Positions 8,486 to 16,123 of a DNA stretch of 64,000 bases are shown here, piece after piece. This stretch comes from DASUBN01 sp964584665 (GTDB lineage: Bacteria; Pseudomonadota; Gammaproteobacteria; Natronospirales; REEB76). Every line of letters starts with the position of its first letter. Position 1 is the stretch's first letter. The stretch is taken from NCBI GenBank assembly GCA_964584665.1, contig CAZPAO010000002.1, positions 62,001 to 126,000 on the forward strand, read 5' to 3'. Made by a program: the position numbers and the translations under genes. The notes under the pieces were generated by a model. The model made no database searches, was not told the DNA's origin, and saw nothing but the letters and a program-made list of their open reading frames with translations.

Positions 8486-9621
8486 AGTCCCGCCCCTTCA
8501 ACCGCATGGGCCGGGGCCGGCGCGTTCACCCCAGTGGGGCTCACCTGGGCGGATTCGCCCTCATAGAGTTCGTTCACGCCCTTCAGCACCACCGTGTCGC
8601 CGGGGGAGAGCCCCGCACCGATCACCACGCCCGCATCCGTGTAGCGCAGCACTTGGACGGGTTTGAGCTTCAACTGCGAAGTCTTGGGGTCCACCACCCA
8701 GGCGGCGGTGGTGGTGTCCTTGTGATAGAGGGCGCTCAGGGGCAGCAGCAGTTCCTCCGGGTCCACCGCGTCCGCGATGGCCACGGCCGCGGTCATGCCG
8801 AGCTTCACTTCCGGGCCCGGATCCTTGAGCGCGATCTTCACCAGGAAGGTGCGGGTCGCCGGGTCGGCGGAAGCCGCGCGCTCACGCACCGTGCCGGTGT
8901 AGCCGGGGCCTTGGGTACCCCACAGGGTGACCTTGATGTCCTGCGCGCGGTCGAAGGCGCTGATGCGATTCTCGGGCACGTCGATGTACACCTCGCGGCC
9001 GGTGGACCAGGCGAGCGACATCACCGGCTGCCCTTCCGCCACCACCTGCCCTGCTTCCGCGTCCATGCTGGTGACCACGCCGTCGTGGTCGGCTTTGAGT
9101 TCCGTGTAGGCGAGCTGGTTGCCGCGCAGGTCGAACTGGCGCTGGGCCTGGCGATAGGTGGCCTCGGCGCCGGTGAAGATGTCTTGCTGATGCTCGAAGG
9201 CGGAGCGGCTCACGGCGCCGGTCTTCACAAGGGCCGCGTAGCGGTCCAGTTCCCGCTGTGCGGTCTGGTAGGTGCTCTGGGCGGCGGTCAGTGCCGCCTG
9301 GGCCGCGTCCTTGTTCAGCTCCGCATCCGCCCCGTCCAGCTTCGCCAGGAGCTGGCCCTCATGCACGCTGTCCCCCAGGTTCACGTAGCGGGCCACGATC
9401 TTGCCCGGCACCCGGAAGCCCAGCACCGATTCATGGCGCGCGTGCACGTCGCCGCTGTACTCATCCCGCGGCGTGGTGTCCGTGAGGGTGAGCTTCTGGG
9501 CGATCACGCCCTTAACCGGCGCCGGGTCGCGGCTGCCGTGGCCGCAGCCCGCCAGGGTGAGGCTGGCGGCGGCCAGGGTGAGGGAAAGGGCGCAGAAAGC
9601 CGGGAAAGAGCGGTTGTTCAT
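8482..9621 (-). CDS. RND efflux periplasmic adaptor (membrane fusion lipoprotein)
   Basis: 379 residues. The start ATG at 9621 is preceded by AGGTG. The signal peptide ends in a lipobox LTLAGC, so the mature protein is lipid-anchored with Cys as first residue. It has the HlyD/AcrA order: a first barrel-sandwich half with FRVPGKIVARYVNLGDSV, an alpha-helical hairpin (residues about 100-165, AALTAAQSTYQTAQREL...), the second lipoyl half (AYTELKADHDGVVTSMDAE.AGQVV), then beta-barrel and membrane-proximal domains. It links the RND subunit to an outer-membrane channel. It is first in the operon and overlaps the pump gene by 4 bases. The promoter lies in the operator-rich spacer shared with the TetR gene. 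Confidence 0.93.
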   Translation of the reverse strand: MNNRSFPAFCALSLTLAAASLTLAGCGHGSRDPAPVKGVIAQKLTLTDTTPRDEYSGDVHARHESVLGFRVPGKIVARYVNLGDSVHEGQLLAKLDGADAELNKDAAQAALTAAQSTYQTAQRELDRYAALVKTGAVSRSAFEHQQDIFTGAEATYRQAQRQFDLRGNQLAYTELKADHDGVVTSMDAEAGQVVAEGQPVMSLAWSTGREVYIDVPENRISAFDRAQDIKVTLWGTQGPGYTGTVRERAASADPATRTFLVKIALKDPGPEVKLGMTAAVAIADAVDPEELLLPLSALYHKDTTTAAWVVDPKTSQLKLKPVQVLRYTDAGVVIGAGLSPGDTVVLKGVNELYEGESAQVSPTGVNAPAPAHAVEGAGL

Positions 9622-9633
9622 GGCGGCGGCACC

Positions 9634-9699
9634 TAATCTTGACAGTGTTAAGTTTGGGGCGTAGAGTCTGCTCCCATGAACTTAACGGTGTCAAGATTA
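9634..9699. promoter_or_regulatory. paired TetR-type operators between pump operon and regulator
   Basis: Two 21-base arms (9634-9654 and 9679-9699) are inverted copies of each other with 2 mismatches. Each arm contains its own near-palindrome (CTTGACAGTGTTAAG and CTTAACGGTGTCAAG). This is typical of two dimer sites for a TetR repressor. Each arm also supplies a TTGACA-type -35 element, so binding would cover both divergent promoters. Confidence 0.75.
9639..9667 (+). promoter_or_regulatory. promoter towards the TetR gene
   Basis: TTGACA at 9639-9644, 17-base spacer, TAGAGT at 9662-9667. The -35 lies inside the left operator arm, implying autorepression. A second possible -10, TATAAT at 9761-9766, lies just before the gene. 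Confidence 0.5.
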
Positions 9700-9764
9700 A
9701 TGCGACTTATTTTTTATTCCCGCCCGGGGCGGGTCAGTCCGCCGCCGCGGAAGGCCTATCTATA

Positions 9765-10406
9765 ATGTGCCCCATGCGCCTCATCAAGAACGCCTACCAC
9801 CACGGCAACCTGCGCGCCGCCCTGATCCAGGGCGCGCTCAAGCTCATGGAGAAAGACGGCGAATCCTTCTCCTTGCGGGACCTCGCCAAGCGCGTGGGCG
9901 TGAGCCCCCCTGCGATCTACTCCCACTTCGCGGACAAGGACGCCTTGTTGGTGGCGATAGCCATATGCGGCTTCGACCAGCTCAAGGAGAGCCTGGAAGC
10001 GGCGATCGGCCAGGTGAAGGATCCGCAGCAGCAGTTCATCCAGATGGGCCAAGCCTACGTGAAGTTCGGCATGGACAACCCCGCCCTCTACAACCTCATG
10101 TTCTCCGGCGAGGAACTGCCCGCGAAGCGCTTCAAGTTCCCTGAGCTGAAGGAAGCCGGCAACCGTTCCTTCCACGCTCTCACCATCATGCTCACCGAGA
10201 TGCAGCGCTCAGGCTTCATGCGCCCGGGCCACCTGGAGCTGGATGGCTTCACCATCTGGGCCCACGTGCACGGCCTCACGTCCCTGATCATCACGGGCCG
10301 GGTGGAGTGCATGAGCGATCACGTAGAGGGCATGCCGGTGGTGCCGATGGAGCAGCTGGTCGACCTAAGTCTTCAGAATCTCTTGCAGGGATTCAGGGCC
10401 GCCTAG
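9765..10406 (+). CDS. TetR/AcrR-family transcriptional repressor
   Basis: About 213 residues. The ATG at 9765 has GGAAGG about 10 bases upstream; the ATG at 9774 is an equally plausible start giving MRLIKNAYHHGNLR. The N-terminal helix-turn-helix shows the family pattern YHHGNLR.AL, then FSLRDLAKRVGVSPPAIYSHFADKD (helices 2-4). The C-terminal ligand and dimer domain resembles TetR_C-WHG proteins (ALYNLMFSGE). It is divergent from the RND pump operon, with paired palindromes between, so it very likely represses the pump and itself until a ligand binds. Earlier in-frame codons back to 9639 overlap the operator and are unlikely to be translated. Confidence 0.9.
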   Translation: MCPMRLIKNAYHHGNLRAALIQGALKLMEKDGESFSLRDLAKRVGVSPPAIYSHFADKDALLVAIAICGFDQLKESLEAAIGQVKDPQQQFIQMGQAYVKFGMDNPALYNLMFSGEELPAKRFKFPELKEAGNRSFHALTIMLTEMQRSGFMRPGHLELDGFTIWAHVHGLTSLIITGRVECMSDHVEGMPVVPMEQLVDLSLQNLLQGFRAA

Positions 10407-10500
10407 AGCCCTATCAGCACAGTCAGGATGCGGCGCGGATGAGCCTCAGCAGGCTGCTGGGGTGGGTTCCCCAAGTAACGGTTTCTGTGATACTAAAATA

Positions 10501-10956
10501 TTAGGTATGTTCCTTCGCTGGCGAGGTCTCTGCTGAGGCTACCGCCCTTGCCATCAATAAACGTGAATACAGGTCTGAAGGGAGCGGAGCATGCAGCAGC
10601 TCAAGCTCGGGCGGGAAACGCCCTGATTTCTGTTCTTTGCTGAAGAACTTAAGCATAGAATCTTCTGCAAAGATCATAATTCGCCGCTTCGCCCCTACTA
10701 CGTGCAACAGGTATAGTGCGTCGCATTTTATCTTGTGAATTTTGCCTATGGCGTTGTTCCCTGTCGCGGTAATTGCGGCGCTGGTGGACACCAATCCAAC
10801 TATTTCGCCATCACTACTCACCGCGTCAAAGTCAAAATTGCCGCCCCACGTGAGTCGTAGCATGCGAGGTGAAAAAAGAAGCCCGTCGAATTTTCGAGGT
10901 AGAAACTCGGCAACAATCCATCTTTCCGCTTCAAGATGTACCCGACTATTGGCCAT
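10501..10956 (-). CDS. island protein of unknown function
   Basis: 151 residues, cytoplasmic, unlike its GC-rich neighbours in codon use. The N-terminus reads HLEAERWIVAEFLPRKF, followed by WGGNFDFDAVSSDGEIVGLV and later KRRIMIFAEDSMLKFF. The order Glu ... DFDAV ... strand ... helix recalls small PD-(D/E)XK-like proteins, but a clear catalytic Lys is missing, so this is only a suggestion. There is no good ribosome site before the ATG at 10956; the upstream bases are AT-rich (GATATAACT). The gene lies 84 bases downstream of the DUF262 gene on the same strand and could be a third member of that module or an independent cargo gene. Confidence 0.55.
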   Translation of the reverse strand: MANSRVHLEAERWIVAEFLPRKFDGLLFSPRMLRLTWGGNFDFDAVSSDGEIVGLVSTSAAITATGNNAIGKIHKIKCDALYLLHVVGAKRRIMIFAEDSMLKFFSKEQKSGRFPPELELLHAPLPSDLYSRLLMARAVASAETSPAKEHT

Positions 10957-11040
10957 AGTTATATCAAACTAAATTTCTAACAAAGATGTTTTATATCTGC
11001 GCCATCTCGTAAGGTCCCAGCACTAGCGCTTAGACTGATA

Positions 11041-12126
11041 TTAAGCTTCCACCCCGCCTAAGAAATCCTTTGGCACACGCCTATTAAATAGGCGCTCCAA
11101 AATAATTTCTAGGCGAATCCTCGTGGCATATGAGTCATTTGGAGACTGATTGAATTGATCGAACTCGATGAGGTCATAATCGGCTTTCTTGAGATTGCTC
11201 TCTGCGAGCTCGCGATTCTTACGCCTTGTAACTTCAAACTTTGAGAGCTTTTGTCTTGTGACCTTTGTCGCCCAACCATCTCGGTCGGCAAGATGAAACA
11301 AATAGTAGTACAGCGTCGCCATGCCGATGTTTCTAAGGAGCGGATCGGAGTCATGAAATACCTTATTCATTCGTCCCAACACACGCTCTGAATCTGCAAC
11401 AAATGGCAGACGCGCGCTCCGACTTTTGCTTTTATATTCCCTCACGAATTCGTCGAGATATACCTTTTTGGTATCAATGATCTTCCCTTCGCGCTCGATT
11501 AGCAGAAATTTCACCGCTAGATCGAAGTGCCGATACCGGGCATTGGCGAAGGGGAGTCGCTTCAAGAAGAAAGGCTCACGTGCCAGTGCTTTAATCGCGG
11601 TCGGCACCGGCCCGCCCATCGCGTTCCGCTTTTCTGGGGCGTTCAGGGTCGCAGCCTCGTTAAGCCGCGAGAACATTTCCTCGATCATGTCGATGTCATC
11701 CGTCTCGATCCAAACAACAGATAATGGGAAGCCGTCGAATTGCCCTTTCAAGTCGGGGTACCTTGGACCCAGATCTTCGTACTTCATTCCCTCAGCCTTC
11801 ACGGTCGAGTCATCGTAATACTGGAATTCATCGGATAGAGCAAAGGCACCATCAATGAACTTCCAAATGGTCTCGAGGCGTTGCTTGCCATCGATTATCG
11901 CGTATAGATATTCTTTACCTGCCTTTTTCTGAGGATTGCTGAACTTGTGCAAATACAACTTCGGAACATCGAAATTATTAAGGATCGTATCGATGAGAAG
12001 CTCACGTTTATCTAACGTCCAGATGTCTCCAAGTCGCTGATACGGGGGGTCCAACAGAATGTGGTCACGCATCCGGTAAAGCTGCCATACGGTGCTATTT
12101 CTAAGTACGTTTATTTCAAATTTCAC
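11041..12126 (-). CDS. DUF262 (GmrSD/SspE-type N-terminal) protein
   Basis: 361 residues from a GTG start at 12126. The ribosome site AAGGAG lies 9 bases upstream inside the FRG gene, and the GTG overlaps the FRG stop (GTGA), which settles the start. DUF262 hallmarks are seen: PPYQRLGDIWTLDKRELLIDTIL near the N-terminus, split by few residues from the nucleotide-binding motif IIDGKQRLETIW (the DGQQR-like motif), then ALSDEFQYY. In GmrSD and SspE this domain is an NTP-dependent ParB/sulfiredoxin-fold module that controls a nuclease acting on modified or foreign DNA. No HNH (DUF1524) domain is evident in the C-terminal half, which is shorter than in full GmrSD proteins. The nuclease could therefore be absent or supplied by a neighbour. 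Confidence 0.8.
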   Translation of the reverse strand: MKFEINVLRNSTVWQLYRMRDHILLDPPYQRLGDIWTLDKRELLIDTILNNFDVPKLYLHKFSNPQKKAGKEYLYAIIDGKQRLETIWKFIDGAFALSDEFQYYDDSTVKAEGMKYEDLGPRYPDLKGQFDGFPLSVVWIETDDIDMIEEMFSRLNEAATLNAPEKRNAMGGPVPTAIKALAREPFFLKRLPFANARYRHFDLAVKFLLIEREGKIIDTKKVYLDEFVREYKSKSRSARLPFVADSERVLGRMNKVFHDSDPLLRNIGMATLYYYLFHLADRDGWATKVTRQKLSKFEVTRRKNRELAESNLKKADYDLIEFDQFNQSPNDSYATRIRLEIILERLFNRRVPKDFLGGVEA

Positions 12127-12869
12127 GGCAGTAGCTCCTTGCTCAAGTCGGCTACCCTGTCTAGTTCCGGGAACACGGTCAACGCTGAGACTCCAAGAAT
12201 CGAGAGCTCGCGCATAACATTGCTCTTCGCTGTCGGAGGCACTAACCACCGCCAGACGTGCTTTTGCTTTCCGATTTGCTCGATCGGCGTATGAAGTCGG
12301 TGATTGATCGTGAACGTACCGAGCTGAGCCGCCATGCGTGGAGTATTCCGGGGGCCCATGATGGCGATCGGCTGGAGCTTGGTCGGATCATCCTTGACGC
12401 GACTGGGTAGATAACTTTCCAGATTCTTGTCATTGCCAAACGCGGGGATCTCCTGCTCGAAGTCGAAACTTAGATTGGCTTCGCGATTTAAGGCGACCGG
12501 GTCCAGGCACCAGACGGCGGCCACGTTCCCGGTGTGCAGGGCCTCGCTAACGGCGAAGTACATGGCGGTCAACGGGCTCTCGGTCCAGTCGAGAAGGCGG
12601 GTTGGTGCGCGGTGATGCTGCATCAGGAACATCCACTCCCATTCCCTCATAATTGCCGCCTTGAGATGAGGGGTAGCGTTCTGCATGAATCGCTTGGTGA
12701 CGGCGTTCTCGGCTAGAAGGTGCGCTGGATTCCTCGCGAGCGATGGCACGAGTTCCCATGTCGATAGGCCGTGGCCGCGGAACCACACCGTCTGGCCGTC
12801 TTTCACCTGGGTCTTGAGGGCGGTGAGCATGGCGGAGATAGAGACAACCGCCCGATCCTTATAGCGCAC
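12123..12869 (-). CDS. FRG-domain protein
   Basis: About 248 residues. I chose the GTG at 12869 because AAAGGGGA sits 5-8 bases upstream; an in-frame TTG at 12908 would add 13 residues. The N-terminal third carries the FRG signature: TVWFRGHGLSTWELVPSL, then HHRAPTRLLDWTESPLTAMYFAV and later GPRNTPRMAAQLGTFT. These three blocks define the FRG domain. Its biochemistry is not settled to my knowledge, but it recurs in phage-defence and stress contexts. It is the first gene of a pair with DUF262, overlapping by 4 bases, so the two products are made together. The promoter is divergent from the GIY-YIG gene at 13151. No signal peptide. Confidence 0.82.
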   Translation of the reverse strand: MRYKDRAVVSISAMLTALKTQVKDGQTVWFRGHGLSTWELVPSLARNPAHLLAENAVTKRFMQNATPHLKAAIMREWEWMFLMQHHRAPTRLLDWTESPLTAMYFAVSEALHTGNVAAVWCLDPVALNREANLSFDFEQEIPAFGNDKNLESYLPSRVKDDPTKLQPIAIMGPRNTPRMAAQLGTFTINHRLHTPIEQIGKQKHVWRWLVPPTAKSNVMRELSILGVSALTVFPELDRVADLSKELLP

Positions 12870-12973
12870 TGAAATCCCCTTTGGAGCCGTCTTTGGGTGC
12901 CGGCACAAAATGGTACCCTCAATCCAGCCATGAAAGCAGCCCAGGGCAGTGGAAGTCCAAGATCTAGTGGCGT

Positions 12974-12987
12974 AATTATCGATAATT
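12974..12987. promoter_or_regulatory. perfect 14-base palindrome in divergent promoter region
   Basis: AATTATCGATAATT, a perfect palindrome between the FRG gene (leftward) and the GIY-YIG gene (rightward). The half site AATTATCG recurs at 13048-13055. A weak hairpin ATGGG-TTT-CCCAT followed by T residues lies at 13066-13083. This could be an operator plus attenuator for the island, with the binding protein unknown. The whole gap 12870-13150 contains no gene. Confidence 0.4.
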
Positions 12988-13150
12988 GGGTTTTCAGGGC
13001 ATCGGGAACTGCCTCGCCAAAGGGTCCCAAGCCTGCAACAGCAGCGAAATTATCGTGGGTGCGGGATGGGTTTCCCATTTTTTGGCGGATTTTACATGTT
13101 GGCATGCGAATTGATGCGGCGCGAACGATCTCAACACAGGAAATTCACCA

Positions 13151-13876
13151 ATGGCCTGCGAAGATTTTGACTTTGATCTCGGGCGGGCTGTCCTGGAACA
13201 ACTGCGCGCGCAACTTGCGGATATCGAAGGAGGCCCTCTCACCGCCTTGGGACAGGTTGAAGACAGACGAGGTATTTACCAACTCATTTATCAAGACGTC
13301 CCGGTATATATCGGAAAGGCCAATGAATCCATTCTGACCCGCCTAACGAAACACCAAAGAAAGATCGTTGGGCGGCGCAACATCGATATAACCGACATGG
13401 CGTTCAAGGGGCTATATGTACATGGGAACTGGGCAGCTTCGGTGTCTGAAGACATGTTGATAAAGGACTATGTTCGCCACGGACAAGCTTCGTGGAACGG
13501 CACTGGATTTGGAATCAATGACCCGGGTCGGAATCGCGACAACACAGTCCTAGCGGCGAATCACTTCGACCGGCAATATCCAATTCGAGATGATTGGCCA
13601 TGTTCTGACATAGGACCGAACAACTGGCCGGCATGGGATCTAATCCAAACATTCAAGGATCAGCTTCCGTTTCTCTTCCGTACTGGCGTAAAGGAAGCTG
13701 ACGTTGCTGGCGTTCAGATCGTGGTGCCACAACGCGCGATGTCGGCGCGGGACCTATTGATTCTCTTAGCGCAACACGTTCCCGGCTCAAAAGCGACGAT
13801 CTTCCCAGGCCATATGATCCTATACGTGAATGACCATCATCTTTATGATCATGGGGAAGTAGTCTGGCCGCTATAA
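13151..13876 (+). CDS. GIY-YIG nuclease, Eco29kI-like, second copy
   Basis: 241 residues. Start ATG 13151 with AGGAAA 8 bases upstream. The GIY-YIG fold is clear: RRGIYQLIY then VPVYIGKANESILTRLTKH, giving both Tyr residues and the R-x3-H pair used by Eco29kI. The catalytic Glu follows in SEDMLIKDY, with WN 15-16 residues later. The motif FGINDPGRNR parallels the FGNHDPGSGR of the neighbouring enzyme at 13892. All five Eco29kI active-site residue types are thus present. It is on the opposite strand from the restriction operon, convergent, with stops 15 bases apart. The C-terminal 90 residues (about 155-241) have no counterpart in the neighbour. It may be a second restriction enzyme or a standalone defence nuclease; no extra methyltransferase is adjacent. 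Confidence 0.75.
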   Translation: MACEDFDFDLGRAVLEQLRAQLADIEGGPLTALGQVEDRRGIYQLIYQDVPVYIGKANESILTRLTKHQRKIVGRRNIDITDMAFKGLYVHGNWAASVSEDMLIKDYVRHGQASWNGTGFGINDPGRNRDNTVLAANHFDRQYPIRDDWPCSDIGPNNWPAWDLIQTFKDQLPFLFRTGVKEADVAGVQIVVPQRAMSARDLLILLAQHVPGSKATIFPGHMILYVNDHHLYDHGEVVWPL

Positions 13877-13891
13877 GGAGCCCAACGACGA

Positions 13892-14500
13892 CTACTTGTT
13901 CAGTGCTGCGGCAAGGCCGGCGGTGATTTGGTCTGTGGTTTTCGTATTTTGCTGGCACTTCTCCGCCCAGCCGCGACCCGGATGAATCATGTCCCAGGGC
14001 GAGCGTTGCTGGTTGTACCTACCGCTGCCCGGATCGTGATTGCCGAATCCGTCCACAACCTGATTCCAGATGGGGCTGAACATCTGGATGAGCAGCGATT
14101 CGCCGAGCGGGATCCAGATGTCGTCCACCACCAAGTAGCGGCACTTGAAGTGCGCAATGTTTAAAGTGGTTGTCGCTTGCTTGATCGACTCGGCGTGCTC
14201 GGACAGCCTGTTATGTAATACCGTCCCAGGATCCGCGTCCAAGCCGAAGCCGCCCTTGCGCGCGCCAGCTGGAACCGCCTTGCCCACGTAGATAGGTTTA
14301 ACGAACTTGTCGCCCGCGTTCGCGGCCGCTATCGGCGTGTACGGTTTGAAATCACCGGCGTAGTAGATCGCATAGATGCCGGCGCCGATGAACTTTTCAT
14401 CCGGCGGCAACGAGACGATGGGTTGCGCGAGGAGCGCATCCGCGACGCTGATACCAAGATTCTTCTTGTCGAGGGGGTTGTAGGGAACTTCGGTCTTCAC
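13892..14500 (-). CDS. Eco29kI-family type II restriction endonuclease
   Basis: 202 residues, close to Eco29kI length. GTG start at 14500 with GAGGGG about 7 bases upstream. GIY-YIG domain in order: GAGIYAIYYAGDF, KPIYVGKAVPAG, LHNRLSEHAESI (Arg and His), IPLGESLLIQMFSPIWN (Glu and Asn 12 residues apart, the same spacing as reported for Eco29kI Glu142/Asn154), then GFGNHDPG and a C-terminal tail. It cleaves DNA as a dimer at a palindromic site. Eco29kI cuts CCGCGG, and that specificity is a fair guess but not shown here. It is third in the operon vsr - methyltransferase - nuclease, 20 bases after the methyltransferase stop, so protection is made first. Confidence 0.87.
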   Translation of the reverse strand: MKTEVPYNPLDKKNLGISVADALLAQPIVSLPPDEKFIGAGIYAIYYAGDFKPYTPIAAANAGDKFVKPIYVGKAVPAGARKGGFGLDADPGTVLHNRLSEHAESIKQATTTLNIAHFKCRYLVVDDIWIPLGESLLIQMFSPIWNQVVDGFGNHDPGSGRYNQQRSPWDMIHPGRGWAEKCQQNTKTTDQITAGLAAALNK

Positions 14501-14520
14501 TGAACAACCCCTCTATGTGG

Positions 14521-15720
14521 CTATGCTGCTCGTCGACGCCTGGTGCTCGCCACGGCTGCGCGGAGCGTGTCCCTGATGCTCGTTCCCACGAACTTTCCGA
14601 GTGGCACCGGCACGGCGTTACCGAGCTGGCGCATGCATTCCGTCCAGGAAACTGTCGCTGGGAATATAAAGTTATCTGGCAGGCCCTGCAACCGAGCCGC
14701 CTCACGTACCGTGAAATAGCGGACTTTGCCCCCACCCATGGCCATCATATTCTCGCCGCCGGGTACGCCATGGTCGCCGGCCTTTAGGGCTTTGGCGGGC
14801 TCATCCAGAAGGCTGCCTGTATGGCCCACATAAGCCTTCGCGCCTGGTTGGAACTTGTGGTTCGGGACAGTAGTTTCGACCTTCGGTTCGTCGAGGCCCA
14901 TCAGGGCATCGCGGGTAGTCACCCATGGAAGCGTGTCCACAACGATCTCGCCAGCCTTGATGCGCTCCACGGTAGTGCGCTCCCTGGCCGACAACTTCGG
15001 GCGCTTAGACGCGGCTATCTTGTGACGGCGCCAATACTCACCGGTGATCCACTTTGCCTGCAGGAGGGCTTCGCGTGAATGGGTCGGGGCCGGCAATTCC
15101 CAGTCGATACCAAGGTCAGAGCGGAACCCAACCACCACAACGCGTCGACGTATCTGCGCCGCGCCATAGTCGGCAGCGTTCACGCCAGTTACAGTCACGT
15201 TGTAGCGCAATCCGTCTTCCATGCACTTGAGGTGGGCTCGCCTTAGGCGGGCAAGCTGATCCTGCCAGTCCTCGCCACGGCGCTTCACGAGTTCAGGGCG
15301 CTCTAGATGTAGGCGAATCCACGCAAGATAGTCGGCGAAAGCTGGGCGCAACAAACCGCGCACATTTTCGAACAGGAATGCTTGCGGGCGCAGTTCGCGA
15401 ACGCAGCGGACAGCCTCCGGCCACATGTCCCGCGGGTCATCTGGTCCGCCATGTTTGCCGCCAATGCTGAACGGTTGGCACGGCGGACCACCCGCGCAAA
15501 GAGCCGTGGGCGAGCGACTTAGCAATGAATAGTCTACAAGCCTAGCGTCGCCATGCCTGATGGGGAAATGGCCTACATGCTCGATGCCGCGGCGCTTGTT
15601 CGCCATGATCGTCTCGCAGGCATCCGCATTCCACTCAACCATTAAAGCATGCTCGAAGCCGGCGCGAGAAAGCGATAGCGCGAGCGCTCCGAGGCCACTG
15701 AACAATTCAACACTACGCAT
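14521..15720 (-). CDS. DNA (cytosine-5)-methyltransferase of the R-M system
   Basis: 399 residues with all main C5-methyltransferase motifs in order: motif I FSGLGALALSLSRAGF, motif IV catalytic Cys in GGPPCQPFS, motif VI LFENVRG, motif VIII AAQIRRRVVVVG, and motifs IX-X REAARLQGLPDNF with QLGNAVPVPLG. It transfers a methyl group from S-adenosylmethionine to C5 of cytosine in the recognition site, protecting host DNA from the nuclease encoded next. The region between motifs VIII and IX (about residues 215-320) is the target recognition domain. The ATG at 15720 overlaps the vsr stop by 8 bases (ATGCGTAG), so translation is coupled. Length and order agree with M.Eco29kI-type enzymes. Confidence 0.92.
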   Translation of the reverse strand: MRSVELFSGLGALALSLSRAGFEHALMVEWNADACETIMANKRRGIEHVGHFPIRHGDARLVDYSLLSRSPTALCAGGPPCQPFSIGGKHGGPDDPRDMWPEAVRCVRELRPQAFLFENVRGLLRPAFADYLAWIRLHLERPELVKRRGEDWQDQLARLRRAHLKCMEDGLRYNVTVTGVNAADYGAAQIRRRVVVVGFRSDLGIDWELPAPTHSREALLQAKWITGEYWRRHKIAASKRPKLSARERTTVERIKAGEIVVDTLPWVTTRDALMGLDEPKVETTVPNHKFQPGAKAYVGHTGSLLDEPAKALKAGDHGVPGGENMMAMGGGKVRYFTVREAARLQGLPDNFIFPATVSWTECMRQLGNAVPVPLGKFVGTSIRDTLRAAVASTRRRRAA

Positions 15721-16123
15721 CGTTTAAAAATCCCCGTAGCCGTTTAGTGACCCGATGCGGATCATTTGTTTGGCACTCCCAGATCACCAAGACCTTCCAA
15801 CCCTGTCTACGCAACTTCGCTCGTACTCGACGATCACGCAATTTGTTATCGGATATCTTCTTGGACCAAAAGCCCACGCGCGATTTAGGCATCCGTCCTA
15901 ACTTGCAGCGGTGACCATGCCAGAAGCATCCATGCACGAAAATAACCTTCGTCCGGCCCGGCAAGACCATGTCAGGGGTACCCGGAAGATCACGACGGTG
16001 CTTCCGATATCGGAAGCCCATCCGATGAACCAGTCCCATCACTAGCCGCTCGGGCTTACTACCCTTGCTCCGGATCAGCGCCATCCGAGCACTGCGTTCT
16101 TTGCGGCTTAGGGTGTCGACCAC
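15713..16123 (-). CDS. vsr: very short patch repair endonuclease
   Basis: 136 residues, GTG start at 16123. Vsr endonuclease nicks next to T:G mismatches produced when 5-methylcytosine deaminates, starting short-patch repair. The family blocks are present: MALIRSKGSKPE (N-terminal arm), LPGTPDMVLPGRTKVIFVHGCFWHGH with the catalytic Asp and His residues, then FWSKKISDNKLRD and GWKVLVIWEC. It precedes and overlaps the 5mC methyltransferase, the logical partner, because that enzyme creates the mutagenic base. No strong ribosome site is visible before the GTG. It is the first gene of the restriction operon, with its promoter in the AT-rich spacer to the right. Confidence 0.92.
   Translation of the reverse strand: MVDTLSRKERSARMALIRSKGSKPERLVMGLVHRMGFRYRKHRRDLPGTPDMVLPGRTKVIFVHGCFWHGHRCKLGRMPKSRVGFWSKKISDNKLRDRRVRAKLRRQGWKVLVIWECQTNDPHRVTKRLRGFLNDA

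Larger units (their letters stand above)
10501..16123. other. defence island
   Basis: Seven genes inserted between the TetR regulator and the DEAD-box helicase. Base composition is visibly more AT-rich than the flanks, most strongly at 10.5-12.1 kb and just right of 16.1 kb. Codon use also differs (for example AAA, TTT, ATA and AGA are frequent). Contents: an unknown 151-residue protein, DUF262 and FRG proteins, two GIY-YIG restriction-like nucleases, a 5mC methyltransferase and Vsr. No integrase, transposase, tRNA or flanking direct repeat is visible. Confidence 0.7.

Noticed and set aside
10407..10500. Attachment site or insertion sequence end at the left border of the defence island
   Set aside because: No tRNA, inverted terminal repeat, or matching direct repeat near 16124-16401 could be found by eye.
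12870..13337. 146-codon frame starting at 12897 across the promoter and second nuclease
   Set aside because: Overlaps the nuclease gene in another frame, no ribosome site and no family character.
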